DNA from: Rhodopseudomonas palustris JSC-3b
GTDB taxonomy: Bacteria; Pseudomonadota; Alphaproteobacteria; Rhizobiales; Xanthobacteraceae
Direction: 5' to 3'
NCBI GenBank assembly: GCA_000504425.1
Contig: KI632513.1
Span: 72,501 to 136,485, forward strand
DNA: 63,985 nucleotides
Shown: piece by piece, positions 9,037-18,088 of the stretch
Layout: each line of letters begins with the position of its first letter
Position numbering within the stretch: the first letter of the stretch is position 1
Translations under genes and position numbers: made by a program
Notes under the pieces: generated by a model
What the model saw: only the letters and a program-made list of their open reading frames with translations
Told to the model about the DNA's origin: nothing
The model's database searches: none

Positions 9037-9205
9037 TCATGATGACGCCCGCGCTGCCTTTAGTCATGGCATCTGGGCGTCTGCTATCGTTCGGAACGGG
9101 GATGAGCCGGTCCATGGAACAGCCCCGCCGTGCCACTCTAGCACGGCTGGTACCATTTGTTCCATGACAACCGAGTTGGGCGAGTTACGCCAGTCGCCTT
9201 TGGTA

Positions 9206-9904
9206 TCAGACCTCGAGCCACTCTTTGCGGATGGCTTCGTTGTCCTTGAGTTCGGAGGGCGTGCCCTCGAACACGATCTGGCCGTGGCCCATCACATAGA
9301 CGCGGTGCGAAATCCGCATTGCGATCGAGAGTTTCTGTTCCACCAGCAGGATCGACACGCCGCGGCGTGCGATCTCGGCGATCAGGTCGCCGACCTGCTG
9401 CACGATGATCGGGGCGAGGCCTTCTGTCGGCTCGTCGATCATCACCAGTTCCGGATCGCCCATCAAGGTGCGGCAAATCGTCAGCATCTGCTTCTCGCCG
9501 CCGGACAGCACCCCGGCCGCGGTGTCGGCGCGCGCCTTGAGATTTGAGAACATGTCGAGCATGTCGTCGAGCCGCCATTTGCCGGGATGGCGCGGGTTCT
9601 TGATGCCCAGCATCAAGTTCTGGCGCACCGTCAGCCCCGGGAAAATGTCGCGGTTCTCCGGCACATAGCCGAGCCCGAGATGGGCGATCTTGTAGCTCGG
9701 CAGCCCGGCGATCTCGGTGCCCTTGAAGCGAATCGAGCCATGCGGCGGCACTTCGCCCATGATCGCCTTCACCGTGGTGGAACGGCCGACGCCGTTGCGG
9801 CCGAGCAGGCTGACCACTTCGCCGGCGCCGATCTTCATGTCGACGCCCTGCAGAATGTGACTCTTGCCGTAATAAGCGTGGAGGTTGTTGACCTCGAGCA
9901 TCAT
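9206..9904 (-). CDS. livF: Branched-chain amino acid-type ABC transporter ATP-binding protein (LivF type), variant Walker A
   Basis: 232 residues, the usual LivF length. The signature LSGGEKQ and Walker B LVMIDEP are intact, with the LivF-type LLVEQKLSIAM downstream. The Walker A segment reads GRNGVGRST, with Arg replacing the invariant Lys; the codon is CGT at this position on the coding strand, so it is not a misread. Its ATG overlaps the livG2 stop by 4 bases (ATGA), making it the last gene of the second cluster. The gene ends about 170 bases from the palindrome array. Whether the subunit hydrolyses ATP normally is an open question. Confidence 0.9.
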   Translation of the reverse strand: MMLEVNNLHAYYGKSHILQGVDMKIGAGEVVSLLGRNGVGRSTTVKAIMGEVPPHGSIRFKGTEIAGLPSYKIAHLGLGYVPENRDIFPGLTVRQNLMLGIKNPRHPGKWRLDDMLDMFSNLKARADTAAGVLSGGEKQMLTICRTLMGDPELVMIDEPTEGLAPIIVQQVGDLIAEIARRGVSILLVEQKLSIAMRISHRVYVMGHGQIVFEGTPSELKDNEAIRKEWLEV

Positions 9905-10650
9905 GCGGCCTCCTCGCCGAGATAAGCTTCCTTGACCTTGGCATTGCCGCGGATTTCCTCAGGCGTGCCCGAGGCGATGATCTGGCCATAGACCAGCACC
10001 GAGATCTTGTCCGCGAGGCCAAACACCACGCTCATGTCGTGCTCGACAATCAGCAAGGTGCGGCCTTCGGTCAGGCGGCGGATCAGCTCGACCGCGCGCT
10101 CCGTTTCGGCATGGCTCATGCCGGCGGTCGGCTCATCGAGCAGGATCACATCGGCGCCGCCCGCCACGGTGATGCCGATTTCCAGCGCGCGCTGCTCGGC
10201 ATAGGTCAGCAGGCCAGCAGGCATGTCGCGGCGGTCGGCGAGGTGGATGTATTCGAGAATCTGCGCGGTGCGCTCGCGCACCTCCGGCAGATTGTCGATA
10301 TTCTTCCAGAACGCGTAGCGCTGCCCAGTGGCCCACAGCACCGCGCAGCGCAGATTTTCCCACACCGACATGTTGGCGAACACGTTGGTGACCTGGAATG
10401 AGCGCGACAGTCCACGGCGGTTGATCTGGAACGGGCGCAGCCCGGCGATCTCCTCGCCGCGCAGCAAAATGCTGCCGGTGGTCGGCCGCATATAGCCGCT
10501 GATCAGATTGAAGGTGGTCGATTTGCCGGCGCCGTTCGGGCCGATCAGCGCGTGGCGTTCGCCCTGGGCGATCTTCAGATTGATGTTCTGGATCACCTTG
10601 GTGACGCCGAAGGTCTTTTCGACGCCGCGAAGTTCGATGGCGTTGGTCAT
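9901..10650 (-). CDS. livG: Branched-chain amino acid-type ABC transporter ATP-binding protein (LivG type)
   Basis: 249 residues from the ATG at 10650, whose first bases overlap the livM2 stop (ATGA). A longer frame exists but only reads the livM2 gene out of phase. Walker A GPNGAGKS, LivG-type signature LTYAEQRALE, Walker B VILLDEP and H-loop LLIVEHDM are all present, followed by the end GNAKVKEAYLGEE, a standard LivG C-terminus. Works with LivF2, LivH2, LivM2 and the binding protein at 13118-14350. Confidence 0.93.
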   Translation of the reverse strand: MTNAIELRGVEKTFGVTKVIQNINLKIAQGERHALIGPNGAGKSTTFNLISGYMRPTTGSILLRGEEIAGLRPFQINRRGLSRSFQVTNVFANMSVWENLRCAVLWATGQRYAFWKNIDNLPEVRERTAQILEYIHLADRRDMPAGLLTYAEQRALEIGITVAGGADVILLDEPTAGMSHAETERAVELIRRLTEGRTLLIVEHDMSVVFGLADKISVLVYGQIIASGTPEEIRGNAKVKEAYLGEEAA

Positions 10651-11948
10651 AGCGGATGCACCTTGGCGCGGGCGGCGGTCAGAGTTTCGTCCCAGGTGTG
10701 CGCGACCCGGCGCCAGGTGATCCTGGCCAGGATGAAGCCGACCACGATCAGCAGCACCGCCGCGCTCCAGGTGAGCGGGCTGGTGGCGTTGAACGGGATG
10801 CCGAACGCGCGAATATTGGGATCTTCGTTGGGGTGCGCGGTGTAGTGCACCGTGGTTTCGATCGCGAGCATGATGCCGGTCAGGAACGCGAAGGTCGGCA
10901 CGCCGGCGAGCAGATAGCTCGGCAGCATTTTCGTTAGCATGCCGGCGCGCCAGAGCGGACGGTGCATCATCATCAGCCCGGTGAGACCGCCCGGGGTGAA
11001 CATCACCACGCCGATGAAGAACAGCCCGAAATAGAGCTGCCACACCGAGGTGAGATCGCTGAGCCCGATCGACAGCACCGTGACGAAGATCGCACCGACG
11101 ATCGGGCCGATGAAGAAGCCGATGCCGCCGATATAGGCCGCAAACAGCACGGTGCCGGACTGCACCGCGCCGAGATAGGCGGAGTTGGCGATTTCAAAAT
11201 TGATGGCGGCGAGCGATCCGGCGATGCCGGCGAACATGCCCGCGAAGCAGAACGCCAGATAGCGCACCACATGCGGGTCATAGCCGACGAACTGCACCCG
11301 CTCCGGATTGTCGCGCACCGCGTTGCACATCCGGCCGAGCGGCGTCCGGGTCAGCGCGTACATCGCGATGATGGCGATCAGCGTCCAGGCCGCGACCAGA
11401 TAATAGATCTGGATCTGCGGGCCGAAACTGAGCTCGAACACCCGGAACATTTTGGTGCGGTTGGCCGACACACCGGCTTCGCCCCCAAAGAACGAGCGCA
11501 GGATCAGCGCCGAGGACGCGATCAGTTCGGCCAGCCCGAGCGAGATCATCGCAAAGGCGGTGCCGGAGCGCTGGGTCATCACCCAGCCGATCAAAGCTGA
11601 GAAGAACAGCCCGGTGGCACCGCCGATCACCGGCACCAGCGGCAGCGGGATCGGCCATTTATGGCCGCCAAAGTAGTTGATCGCATGGATCGCCAGAAAG
11701 CCGCCAAGGCCATAATAGACCGCGTGGCCGAACGACAGCATGCCGGTCTGGCCGAGCAGGATGTTGTACGACAGCGCAAAGATGATCGAGATGCCGATCA
11801 GGCAGAAGGTGGTGAGCGCGCCGCCCGAGGCGAAGATCTTGGGCAGCACCAAAAGGAACAGCGCCAGGCCGACCCACATGCCGTAGAATTTCAGCTTCTC
11901 GGCCGTGGTGGGCAGCGGCGGGGCGATCCGCGTCGTGATGTCTCTCAT
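10647..11948 (-). CDS. livM: Branched-chain amino acid-type ABC transporter permease (LivM type)
   Basis: 433 residues, longer than the usual 330-360. The core contains SYNILLGQTGMLSFGHAVYYG and PGGLTGLMMM. After this family core there is a C-terminal extension of about 100 residues (from near residue 330) that adds two further hydrophobic segments (YLLAGVPTFAFLTGIMLAIE and TWSAAVLLIVVGFILARITW). ATGA overlaps link it to livH2 upstream and livG2 downstream. Similar long LivM proteins are known from Bradyrhizobium-type genomes (recollection). Ligand unknown. Confidence 0.92.
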   Translation of the reverse strand: MRDITTRIAPPLPTTAEKLKFYGMWVGLALFLLVLPKIFASGGALTTFCLIGISIIFALSYNILLGQTGMLSFGHAVYYGLGGFLAIHAINYFGGHKWPIPLPLVPVIGGATGLFFSALIGWVMTQRSGTAFAMISLGLAELIASSALILRSFFGGEAGVSANRTKMFRVFELSFGPQIQIYYLVAAWTLIAIIAMYALTRTPLGRMCNAVRDNPERVQFVGYDPHVVRYLAFCFAGMFAGIAGSLAAINFEIANSAYLGAVQSGTVLFAAYIGGIGFFIGPIVGAIFVTVLSIGLSDLTSVWQLYFGLFFIGVVMFTPGGLTGLMMMHRPLWRAGMLTKMLPSYLLAGVPTFAFLTGIMLAIETTVHYTAHPNEDPNIRAFGIPFNATSPLTWSAAVLLIVVGFILARITWRRVAHTWDETLTAARAKVHPL

Positions 11949-12892
11949 GTTTCGCGCGTCCCCAAAAGGCCCATCGGCCGGAAGATCAGAACAAGCACCA
12001 GCAGCAGATAGGGCAGCACCGGCGCGACCTGCGCCACGGTGACGTTCCAGATGTCGGAGAGCCAGGTCGTGGCCCAGGCCGGATCGAGCGGGCCGAACAG
12101 CGAGGCTGGGGAGGTGTTGATCGACACCGCAAAGGTTTGCAGCAGGCCGATCATCAGCGAGGCGATGAAGGCGCCGGGCAGCGAGCCGAGCCCGCCGACC
12201 ACCACCACCACGAACAGGATCGGGCCGAGCAGCGCCGCCATGTTCGATTGCGTCACCAGCGCCGGGCCGGCGATCACGCCGGCAACCGCGGCGAGCGCAG
12301 TGCCGACGCCGAACACCAGCATGAAGATGCGCCCGACATTATGGCCGAGATGGGCGACCATATGCGGGTGGGTCAGCGCCGCCTGCACGATCAGCCCGAC
12401 GCGGGTCTTCTTCAGCACGAGCAGCAAGCTGAGGAAGATCACCACCGAGACCAGCAGCATGAACATCTTGAAGGCCGGATAGTTGGTCGAGAAGATCGTG
12501 AACGCCGGGAAATCGAGCACCGCCGGCACCCGGAAATCGACCGGGCTCTTGCCCCAGATGATCTGCACCACTTCTTCGATCGCGAAGGCGAGGCCGAAGG
12601 TGAACAGCAGCTCGGCGACATGGCCGTTCTTATGAACATGGCGCAGCCCGTAGCGTTCCACGGCAATGCCGATCAGGCCGGCCAGCAGCGGCGCTAGCAC
12701 CAAGGCCGGCCAGAACCCGACCCAGCGGCTGATCTGAAAGCCGAAGAACGCGCCGAGCATGTAGAAGCTGGCATGGGCGAAATTCAGCACGCCGAGCATA
12801 CTGAAGATCACGGTGAGTCCGCTCGCCATCAGGAACAGCAACATCCCGAACAGGATGCCGTTCAGCGAGGATATGACGATCAATTCGAGCAC
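11945..12892 (-). CDS. livH: Branched-chain amino acid-type ABC transporter permease (LivH type)
   Basis: Permease with about eight membrane segments. The chosen start is GTG at 12892 (then LELIVISSLNGILFGMLLF), giving 315 residues; the AGG-containing sequence upstream is only a weak ribosome site, and an in-frame ATG at 12976 would add a 28-residue arginine-rich segment unlike the family. Contains SMLGVLNFAHASFYMLGAFF, the LivH hallmark, and ends with the family-typical FRPMGLLGTRET. Its stop overlaps the livM2 start (ATGA). Confidence 0.88.
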   Translation of the reverse strand: MLELIVISSLNGILFGMLLFLMASGLTVIFSMLGVLNFAHASFYMLGAFFGFQISRWVGFWPALVLAPLLAGLIGIAVERYGLRHVHKNGHVAELLFTFGLAFAIEEVVQIIWGKSPVDFRVPAVLDFPAFTIFSTNYPAFKMFMLLVSVVIFLSLLLVLKKTRVGLIVQAALTHPHMVAHLGHNVGRIFMLVFGVGTALAAVAGVIAGPALVTQSNMAALLGPILFVVVVVGGLGSLPGAFIASLMIGLLQTFAVSINTSPASLFGPLDPAWATTWLSDIWNVTVAQVAPVLPYLLLVLVLIFRPMGLLGTRET

Positions 12893-13054
12893 GGTTCTGC
12901 CTGCAATTTGAAGGGCTGAAGTCGCTGAGCTCGGCCCGCGCCGACGCGCGCGAGCAGATTGCGGATTGCGGAGCAATCCGGATCAAGAAGACGTATCCGC
13001 CGTGTTACGTTGCGTTCGTCTAAGTCGCCTCGCGGTGACGCTGCTTAGTCCGGT

Positions 13055-13086
13055 CCCATCCCCGCTTGCGGCGGGGAGGGGAGGGA
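13055..13086. repeat. Short GC-rich hairpin between livK2 and livH2
   Basis: CATCCCCGCTTGCGGCGGGGAG can form a strong stem and belongs to the CCCTCCCC/GGGGAGGG palindrome family. It lies in the 225-base gap between the livK2 stop (13118) and the livH2 start, where a hairpin could protect the upstream mRNA and favour binding-protein production over permease (inference from known ABC operons). Confidence 0.6.
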
Positions 13087-13117
13087 TTCGGCCGCGTCGC
13101 CGCGAATGCGCCTAGAC

Positions 13118-14350
13118 TTACGGCCGTTCCATCTTGCAGGTGGTCGGCAGCACGGTCTGCTGGGTGTCGATCTTGGCGACCAGTCGCCAGCCCCAGCCAG
13201 TCTTTTCCTCGTCGAACGGCTCGTTGTCGCCGCGCTCGCCGAGCGAGGAGATGTAGATCGGCTGGAAGAACTGATGGTCGTCCTTGCGCATAAAACCTTC
13301 GCCGCCGTCGAACACTTCGAAGGTCATGCCTTCCAGCGCCTGCGCCACCTTGACCGGGTCGGTCGACTTGGCCTTGTCGGCGGCCGCCGCGAACATCCGC
13401 ATCTGATTGACGGCGCGCGGATAGAACATGCCGAAATCATACTTGGCGCGGAACGCCTTCTCGAAATCGCGCGACGGCTGGTGATCGAGATTGGCGAGGC
13501 CTTCCGAGACCTGGAACACCTGATGGTTCAGACCGGCCTGCTTGATCGCGGTCGGGCCGCCGGTACCGCCGGCGTAATAGGTGTACCAGTTGACCTTGAG
13601 CCCGGCGTCGGCCGCGGCCTTCAGCAGCAGCGCGATATCCTGGCCCCAATTGCCGGTGACCACGGTGTCGGCGCCGGACGCCTTGATCTTGGCGACATAG
13701 GGCGCGAAGTCGCTGATCTTGAGCAGCGGATGCAACTCGTCGCCGACGATCTGGATGTCAGGACGCTTGGCGGCCAGCATGGCCTTGGCCTGGCTGCGCA
13801 CCGACTGGCCGAACGAGTAGTCCTGGTTGATCAGATAGACTTTTTTGATGGAGGGCGTGCTCTTCATGTAATTGGTGAGCGCTTCCATCTTGATGTCGGA
13901 ATTGGCGTCCCAGCGGAAATGCCAAAAACTGCACTTCTCGTTGGTCAGCACCGGATCGACCGCGGCATAGTTGAAGTACAGCACTTCCTTGCCGGGATTG
14001 CGTTCGTTGTATTTGGTGACGAAGTCCGACAGCGCGCCGGCCACTGAGGAGCCGTTACCCTGGGTGATAAAGCGCACGCCGGCGTCGATCGCCTTCTGCG
14101 CTTGGATCAGACTTTCCTGAGGATTAGTCTTGTTGTCGAGCGGAACGATCTCGACCTTCTTGCCAAGTACACCGCCCTTGGTGTTTAATTCCTCAGCAAG
14201 GAATTGGAAGGTTTTCAGACCGACTTCCCCGACGCTGGCGCCCCCGCCAGACAACGGGTCGATATAGCCGATCTTGATAGTATCTTCTGCGGCCGCTGCG
14301 GAACCCAAAATGGGCAGTGCCAACGCGGCAGCCAGCAATGTCTTGCGCAT
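13118..14350 (-). CDS. livK: Branched-chain amino acid-type ABC transporter substrate-binding protein (LivK type)
   Basis: Periplasmic binding protein of 410 residues. ATG at 14350 follows AGAGGAGGAAT closely. Signal peptide RKTLLAAALALPILGSAAAA, then a typical Peripla_BP_6 opening IKIGYIDPLSGGGASVG and the motif LNTKGGVLGKKVEIV. First gene of the second Liv cluster; the promoter should lie in the unusually AT-rich stretch 14365-14460. Ligand unknown; the family also takes up aromatic acids, amides and urea. Confidence 0.92.
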   Translation of the reverse strand: MRKTLLAAALALPILGSAAAAEDTIKIGYIDPLSGGGASVGEVGLKTFQFLAEELNTKGGVLGKKVEIVPLDNKTNPQESLIQAQKAIDAGVRFITQGNGSSVAGALSDFVTKYNERNPGKEVLYFNYAAVDPVLTNEKCSFWHFRWDANSDIKMEALTNYMKSTPSIKKVYLINQDYSFGQSVRSQAKAMLAAKRPDIQIVGDELHPLLKISDFAPYVAKIKASGADTVVTGNWGQDIALLLKAAADAGLKVNWYTYYAGGTGGPTAIKQAGLNHQVFQVSEGLANLDHQPSRDFEKAFRAKYDFGMFYPRAVNQMRMFAAAADKAKSTDPVKVAQALEGMTFEVFDGGEGFMRKDDHQFFQPIYISSLGERGDNEPFDEEKTGWGWRLVAKIDTQQTVLPTTCKMERP

Positions 14351-15185
14351 TCATTCCTCCTCTAGTGTTTTTTACTTGTGTAGGTTGCATTGCCAAATGA
14401 GCTAAACTTTTCAACTCAATCAGCAAAACTCCTGTTTGAATATATTCTGAGGCAATGATCGCGGCGCCGCAAGCCCGCTCATTGTACCGCGGCAGCGTTG
14501 TAACGTCGCTTGTTGAGAAATAGCGCGAGCCCGCTTGCGGAACGCGCGAGCGCAGCACGCGCGCACCTCGTTACAATTGCTCTAAGCTGGGGCGGGCTCG
14601 ATCACCGCAGAGTGCGTCGCCTGTCGCGCGTGCGCTTGTGCAAGTTGAGCGCGCGTCACGCTCGGACGATCGCACTGAGCTGTGCAATTTTGATCGGCGG
14701 ATGCCGATCATCCCGCGCTGGCATTCTGACGAAGACAGAGCCAGGCCGACCATGATCGCCCCCTCGAACTCTCGATCGCTCGCGTCAGCGGTGGGGAGGG
14801 CGGCGCGAAGCGCCGAGGTGGCATTGGCGCCACTTGCCGTCGAAGCGATCGAAGCCAGCGATGCCGCGGTGGCCAGATGACTGGTTGCCCCCAGCCTCTT
14901 GCCTCCCGACTCCTGCCAGAACTGTCGGCCAGCCTGCGGAACTGGCACCCGGCCATGCGCGGTGCGGCAGTGGCGAATCAAAGGCGCGCGCTGCGGCGCC
15001 CCAGGCCAGTCCTGGGCCTAAGGGCCGCAAAACGCGGCGCCGCACCGGCAAACCGGCCGAAATCGCCGTGTCGGCTGGTCCATCTTGGTCCATTTGCCAC
15101 TTTGCGCGGGATTGGCGCGGGGCTGCCTCCGGTGTAGAGCAGACCGCAATTGCTTTCCCGTTCTCGCGAGCGTGTTCTCTTCGCT
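14351..15185. other. 835-base intergenic region, divergent promoter area of livK2 and purU
   Basis: No open frame here has a ribosome site or recognisable protein features. Bases 14365-14460 are clearly AT-richer than the surroundings and precede livK2 on the minus strand, so they probably hold its promoter. The rest (14500-15150) is GC-rich without repeats of the families seen elsewhere. I see no riboswitch that I recognise upstream of purU. Confidence 0.5.
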
Positions 15186-16049
15186 ATGTCCCACCACGAA
15201 TATGTCTTGACCCTGTCCTGCCCGGACCTGCCCGGCATCGTTTCGTCGGTCTCGACCTATCTGGTCGACAATGGGCAGAACATTCTCGATGCCCAGCAAT
15301 TCAACGATTCCGAGACCGGCCTGTTCTTCATGCGGGTGGTGTTCTCCGCCGCGCAGACCCGGGTGTCGCTGCAGGCGCTGCGCGAGGCTTTCGTGCCGGT
15401 GGCCGAGCGTTACATGATGCGCTGGCAGATGCGCGACCGCTCCAACAAGCGCCGGGTGATGCTGCTGGTGTCGCAGTCCGATCACTGCCTGGTCGATATT
15501 CTCTATCGCTGGCGCACCGGCGAATTGCAGATGCATCCGACCGCGATCATTTCCAATCACCCGCGCCATGCCTTCAACGGCATCGATTTCGGCGATATTC
15601 CGTTCCACTATCTGCCGGTCACCAAAGAGACCAAGCGGCAGCAGGAAACGGCGATCTGCGGGGTGATCGCGCACACCAAGACCGATCTGGTGGTGCTGGC
15701 GCGTTACATGCAGATTCTGTCCAATGAGATGTCAGGCCGGCTGGAAGGCCGCTGCATCAACATCCACCATTCGTTCCTGCCGGGCTTCAAGGGCGCACGG
15801 CCCTATCACCAGGCCCATGAGCGCGGCGTCAAGCTGATCGGCGCCACCGCGCATTACGTCACCAGCGATCTCGACGAAGGCCCGATCATCGATCAGGACG
15901 TCGAGCGCATCAGCCATCGCGACACCCCGAACGATCTGGTGCGCAAGGGCCGCGATATCGAGCGCCGGGTGCTGGCGCGCGCGATCCGCTATCACCTTGA
16001 GGACCGGGTGATCCTCAACGGCCGCAAGACCGTGGTGTTCGTGGACTGA
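15186..16049 (+). CDS. purU: Formyltetrahydrofolate deformylase
   Basis: Hydrolyses 10-formyl-THF to formate and THF, balancing one-carbon pools. 287 residues from ATG 15186 ([12 protein letters not shown]); E. coli PurU is 280. Residues 1-85 form an ACT domain ([19 protein letters not shown]), the rest is the formyltransferase-like catalytic domain with the conserved Asn (IISNHP), His ([14 protein letters not shown]) and Asp ([12 protein letters not shown]). An in-frame ATG at 15150 has no advantage. Convergent with the small lipoprotein gene that follows 3 bases later on the other strand. Confidence 0.95.
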   Translation: MSHHEYVLTLSCPDLPGIVSSVSTYLVDNGQNILDAQQFNDSETGLFFMRVVFSAAQTRVSLQALREAFVPVAERYMMRWQMRDRSNKRRVMLLVSQSDHCLVDILYRWRTGELQMHPTAIISNHPRHAFNGIDFGDIPFHYLPVTKETKRQQETAICGVIAHTKTDLVVLARYMQILSNEMSGRLEGRCINIHHSFLPGFKGARPYHQAHERGVKLIGATAHYVTSDLDEGPIIDQDVERISHRDTPNDLVRKGRDIERRVLARAIRYHLEDRVILNGRKTVVFVD

Positions 16050-16052
16050 CGC

Positions 16053-16370
16053 TCACTGCGGCGCGGTGTTTTGGGCGCGCGCCGCCTTCTCGGCCTTTTC
16101 CAGCTTTTCGCGCTCGGCTGCCGGCATGTTGCGGCGGCGCTCGTTCTCGCGCATCCAGGCGTCATATTGCGCCGTGCCGGGGCGCGGCGGCGCGTCGGCG
16201 GGCAGGCCACCCGCCCATTGCGGCACATAATCGCCCATGCCGGCCGACAGCTTGTCGTTGATGCTGCCACAGCTCGCCAGCTCGGTGCCGAGCGTGATCA
16301 GCGCGACCAAGGTCAGGCCGTGTCGTAGCCGCGGCGCGGCCGACCGAAGGAACCCGCTTGCTGCCGTCAT
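16053..16370 (-). CDS. Small putative lipoprotein
   Basis: 105 residues. A hydrophobic N-terminus (LTLVALITLGTELASC) ends in a lipobox-like sequence with Cys near residue 34, so export and lipidation are likely. The mature part has GMGDYVPQWAGGLPADAPPRPG and a short, highly charged helix (ENERRRNMPAAEREKLEKAEKA) with coiled-coil tendency. I do not recognise a named family; short proteins with the 'P.WAGG.P...PPRPGT..Y' pattern recur in Bradyrhizobium-type genomes (recollection). Tail-to-tail with purU. Confidence 0.75.
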   Translation of the reverse strand: MTAASGFLRSAAPRLRHGLTLVALITLGTELASCGSINDKLSAGMGDYVPQWAGGLPADAPPRPGTAQYDAWMRENERRRNMPAAEREKLEKAEKAARAQNTAPQ

Positions 16371-16695
16371 CTGCTGCTCGTCCTTTCACAAAACCCTTGC
16401 CGGTTAAGCGCCTGCGCCATTCCGTCGCGGCACCCCCGGCCGTTGCCCGCGCCGCTGCGGACAGCATCACCGTCTTGGCGGCAAAAATACGCTGATTCCT
16501 TGTTCTGCCGCGCAAACACAGGAATCGGCGCCATCTGATGGCACAGCCTTGCGAGCAACGAAACAGCCGCGGCGCGCGTGCCGTTAAGCGTGATCGTTAG
16601 TGTGCAACCAATTGGATTTCCGCTTCGGTAACGGGGGCGACGATATAGCGGCCGAAAGCCTTTGAGAAGAAAAGCTGGGTTGCGATCGGAGTGAC
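16371..16695. other. 325-base intergenic region, nothing recognisable
   Basis: Lies between two divergently transcribed genes. No repeat of the local families, no terminator and no riboswitch that I recognise. In particular the SAM-II pattern expected upstream of some alphaproteobacterial methionine genes is not apparent. Probably promoters for both flanking genes. Confidence 0.4.
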
Positions 16696-16698
16696 ATG

Positions 16699-17805
16699 AT
16701 GTTGAGGACGAAGCCACCGTTCCGGGCCGACCATGCCGGCAGTCTGCTTCGCCCGCAAAAGATCAGCGAGGCGCGTGCCAAATTCGCCCGTCAGCAGATC
16801 AGCGCTGATGAGCTGCGGCGCATCGAGGACATGGAAATCGAGAAGCTGGTGCATAAGCAGTCCGCGATCGGGCTGCAGCTGGCGACCGACGGCGAATTGC
16901 GGCGCGGTAGCTGGCATCTCGATTTTTTTGCTGGGCTGAGTGGCTGCGAGCTCTATCACAGCGCAGCGCGGTCGCCGGATGAGCGCCCCGATGCGGTGCG
17001 GGTGGTTGGCGCCATCGACTTTCCCGACGATCATCCGGTGCTGGAGGAATTCCGCGTGCTGCAGCGCCATGCCGGCATTGCGCATGTCACGCCCAAGCTG
17101 ACCATTCCCTCGCCGGTGATGCTGCATTTCTACGTGGGCCGCGCCGGCACCTCGCCGCAGGCCTATCCGCAGCTCGATGGCCTGTTGCACGATCTTGCCA
17201 AAGCCTATCGCAAGGCGGTGCGCGCGCTATACGACGCCGGCTGCCGCTATCTGCAATTCGACGATACCGTGTGGGCCGATCTGTGCTCGCCGGATGTGGT
17301 GCAGCAGATGCGCGAGCGCGGCGACAATCCCGATCAATTGCCGCAACTTTATTCGCGGATCATCAACTATGCGATCGCGGAACGGCCGGCCGACATGGTG
17401 ATCACCACCCATGTTTGCCGCAGCAATGGCGATAGCTCGTCCTGGCTCGCCGCCGGTGGTTATGAGCCGATCGCCGAGACGCTGTTCGCGCGCACCAATT
17501 ACGACGGCTATCTGCTGGAATATGCGGAAGGCGCGGGCGGTTTTGCGCCGCTGCGCTTCCTGCCGCGCGGCCCAAAGGTGGCGATGATCGGCGCGATTGC
17601 CGCGCAGGATGGCGAGTTGGAAAGCAAGGACGATCTGAAGCGCAAGCTGCAGGAGGCGGCGCAATTCGTGCCGCTCGAGCAGCTCGCGCTCGCGCCGCAA
17701 TCAGGCTTTGCGTTCGGCGAGCAAAGCACGCCGCTGTCCGAACAGGCGCAATGGGACAAGCTGCGCTTGGCCGTCGAAGTCGCGCAAGAGGTTTGGGGGA
17801 GGTAG
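16699..17805 (+). CDS. MetE C-terminal-domain-like protein (cobalamin-independent methionine synthase family)
   Basis: 368 residues, single-domain relative of the catalytic half of MetE (COG0620, YxjG-type). ATG 16699 is 7 bases after GGAG; the adjacent ATG at 16696 is too close. Conserved features: FRADHAGSLLRP at the start, LQFDDTVWADLC, and the zinc-ligand region with His238-x-Cys240 (TTHVCRSN) and Glu274 (YLLEYAEG). The position that normally supplies the third zinc Cys (PQCGF in relatives) is Ser335 (APQSGF). Methyl transfer from a folate or another methyl donor to a thiol is the family role; the missing Cys makes the actual activity uncertain. Confidence 0.85.
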   Translation: MLRTKPPFRADHAGSLLRPQKISEARAKFARQQISADELRRIEDMEIEKLVHKQSAIGLQLATDGELRRGSWHLDFFAGLSGCELYHSAARSPDERPDAVRVVGAIDFPDDHPVLEEFRVLQRHAGIAHVTPKLTIPSPVMLHFYVGRAGTSPQAYPQLDGLLHDLAKAYRKAVRALYDAGCRYLQFDDTVWADLCSPDVVQQMRERGDNPDQLPQLYSRIINYAIAERPADMVITTHVCRSNGDSSSWLAAGGYEPIAETLFARTNYDGYLLEYAEGAGGFAPLRFLPRGPKVAMIGAIAAQDGELESKDDLKRKLQEAAQFVPLEQLALAPQSGFAFGEQSTPLSEQAQWDKLRLAVEVAQEVWGR

Positions 17806-17888
17806 CGCTGAACGGCACGGTCGGCCGGTTAGCGAGGCCAGCTTACGTCGGGAAGTGCATCGCGTGTGAGCGAGGGTAGGCGCATTTG

Positions 17889-18032
17889 TCCCTCCCACTT
17901 GTGGGGAGGGTGAACGGCCCGATGACAATCGGGCCGGACGGGTGGGGTGCTACTCAGCGCAGCGATATCCGGGACCGGCTTTGAGGTGAGGAACGATCTT
18001 CCCCGGATTACGCTTCGCTTCATCCGGGCTAC
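17889..18032. repeat. Two palindromic repeats in the gap before ugd
   Basis: At 17889-17947 a CCCTCCCACTTGTGGGGAGGG stem is followed by a CGGCCCGATGACAATCGGGCCG hairpin. At 18001-18032 there is a CCCGGATTACGC...CATCCGGGCTAC unit, the family also seen at 26039-26130 and 26653-26942. These fill much of the 283-base gap between two convergent genes. Confidence 0.8.
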
Positions 18033-18088
18033 ACGCGCAGCGAGGGCAGCCGGCACCAGCGGGCGGCAGTGCCGCCCGCCTGACAGAC

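Noticed and set aside
14571-15093. Open frames in the livK2-purU intergenic region
   Set aside because: Several mutually overlapping frames on both strands, Arg/Pro/Ala-rich, none with a ribosome site or recognisable domain.
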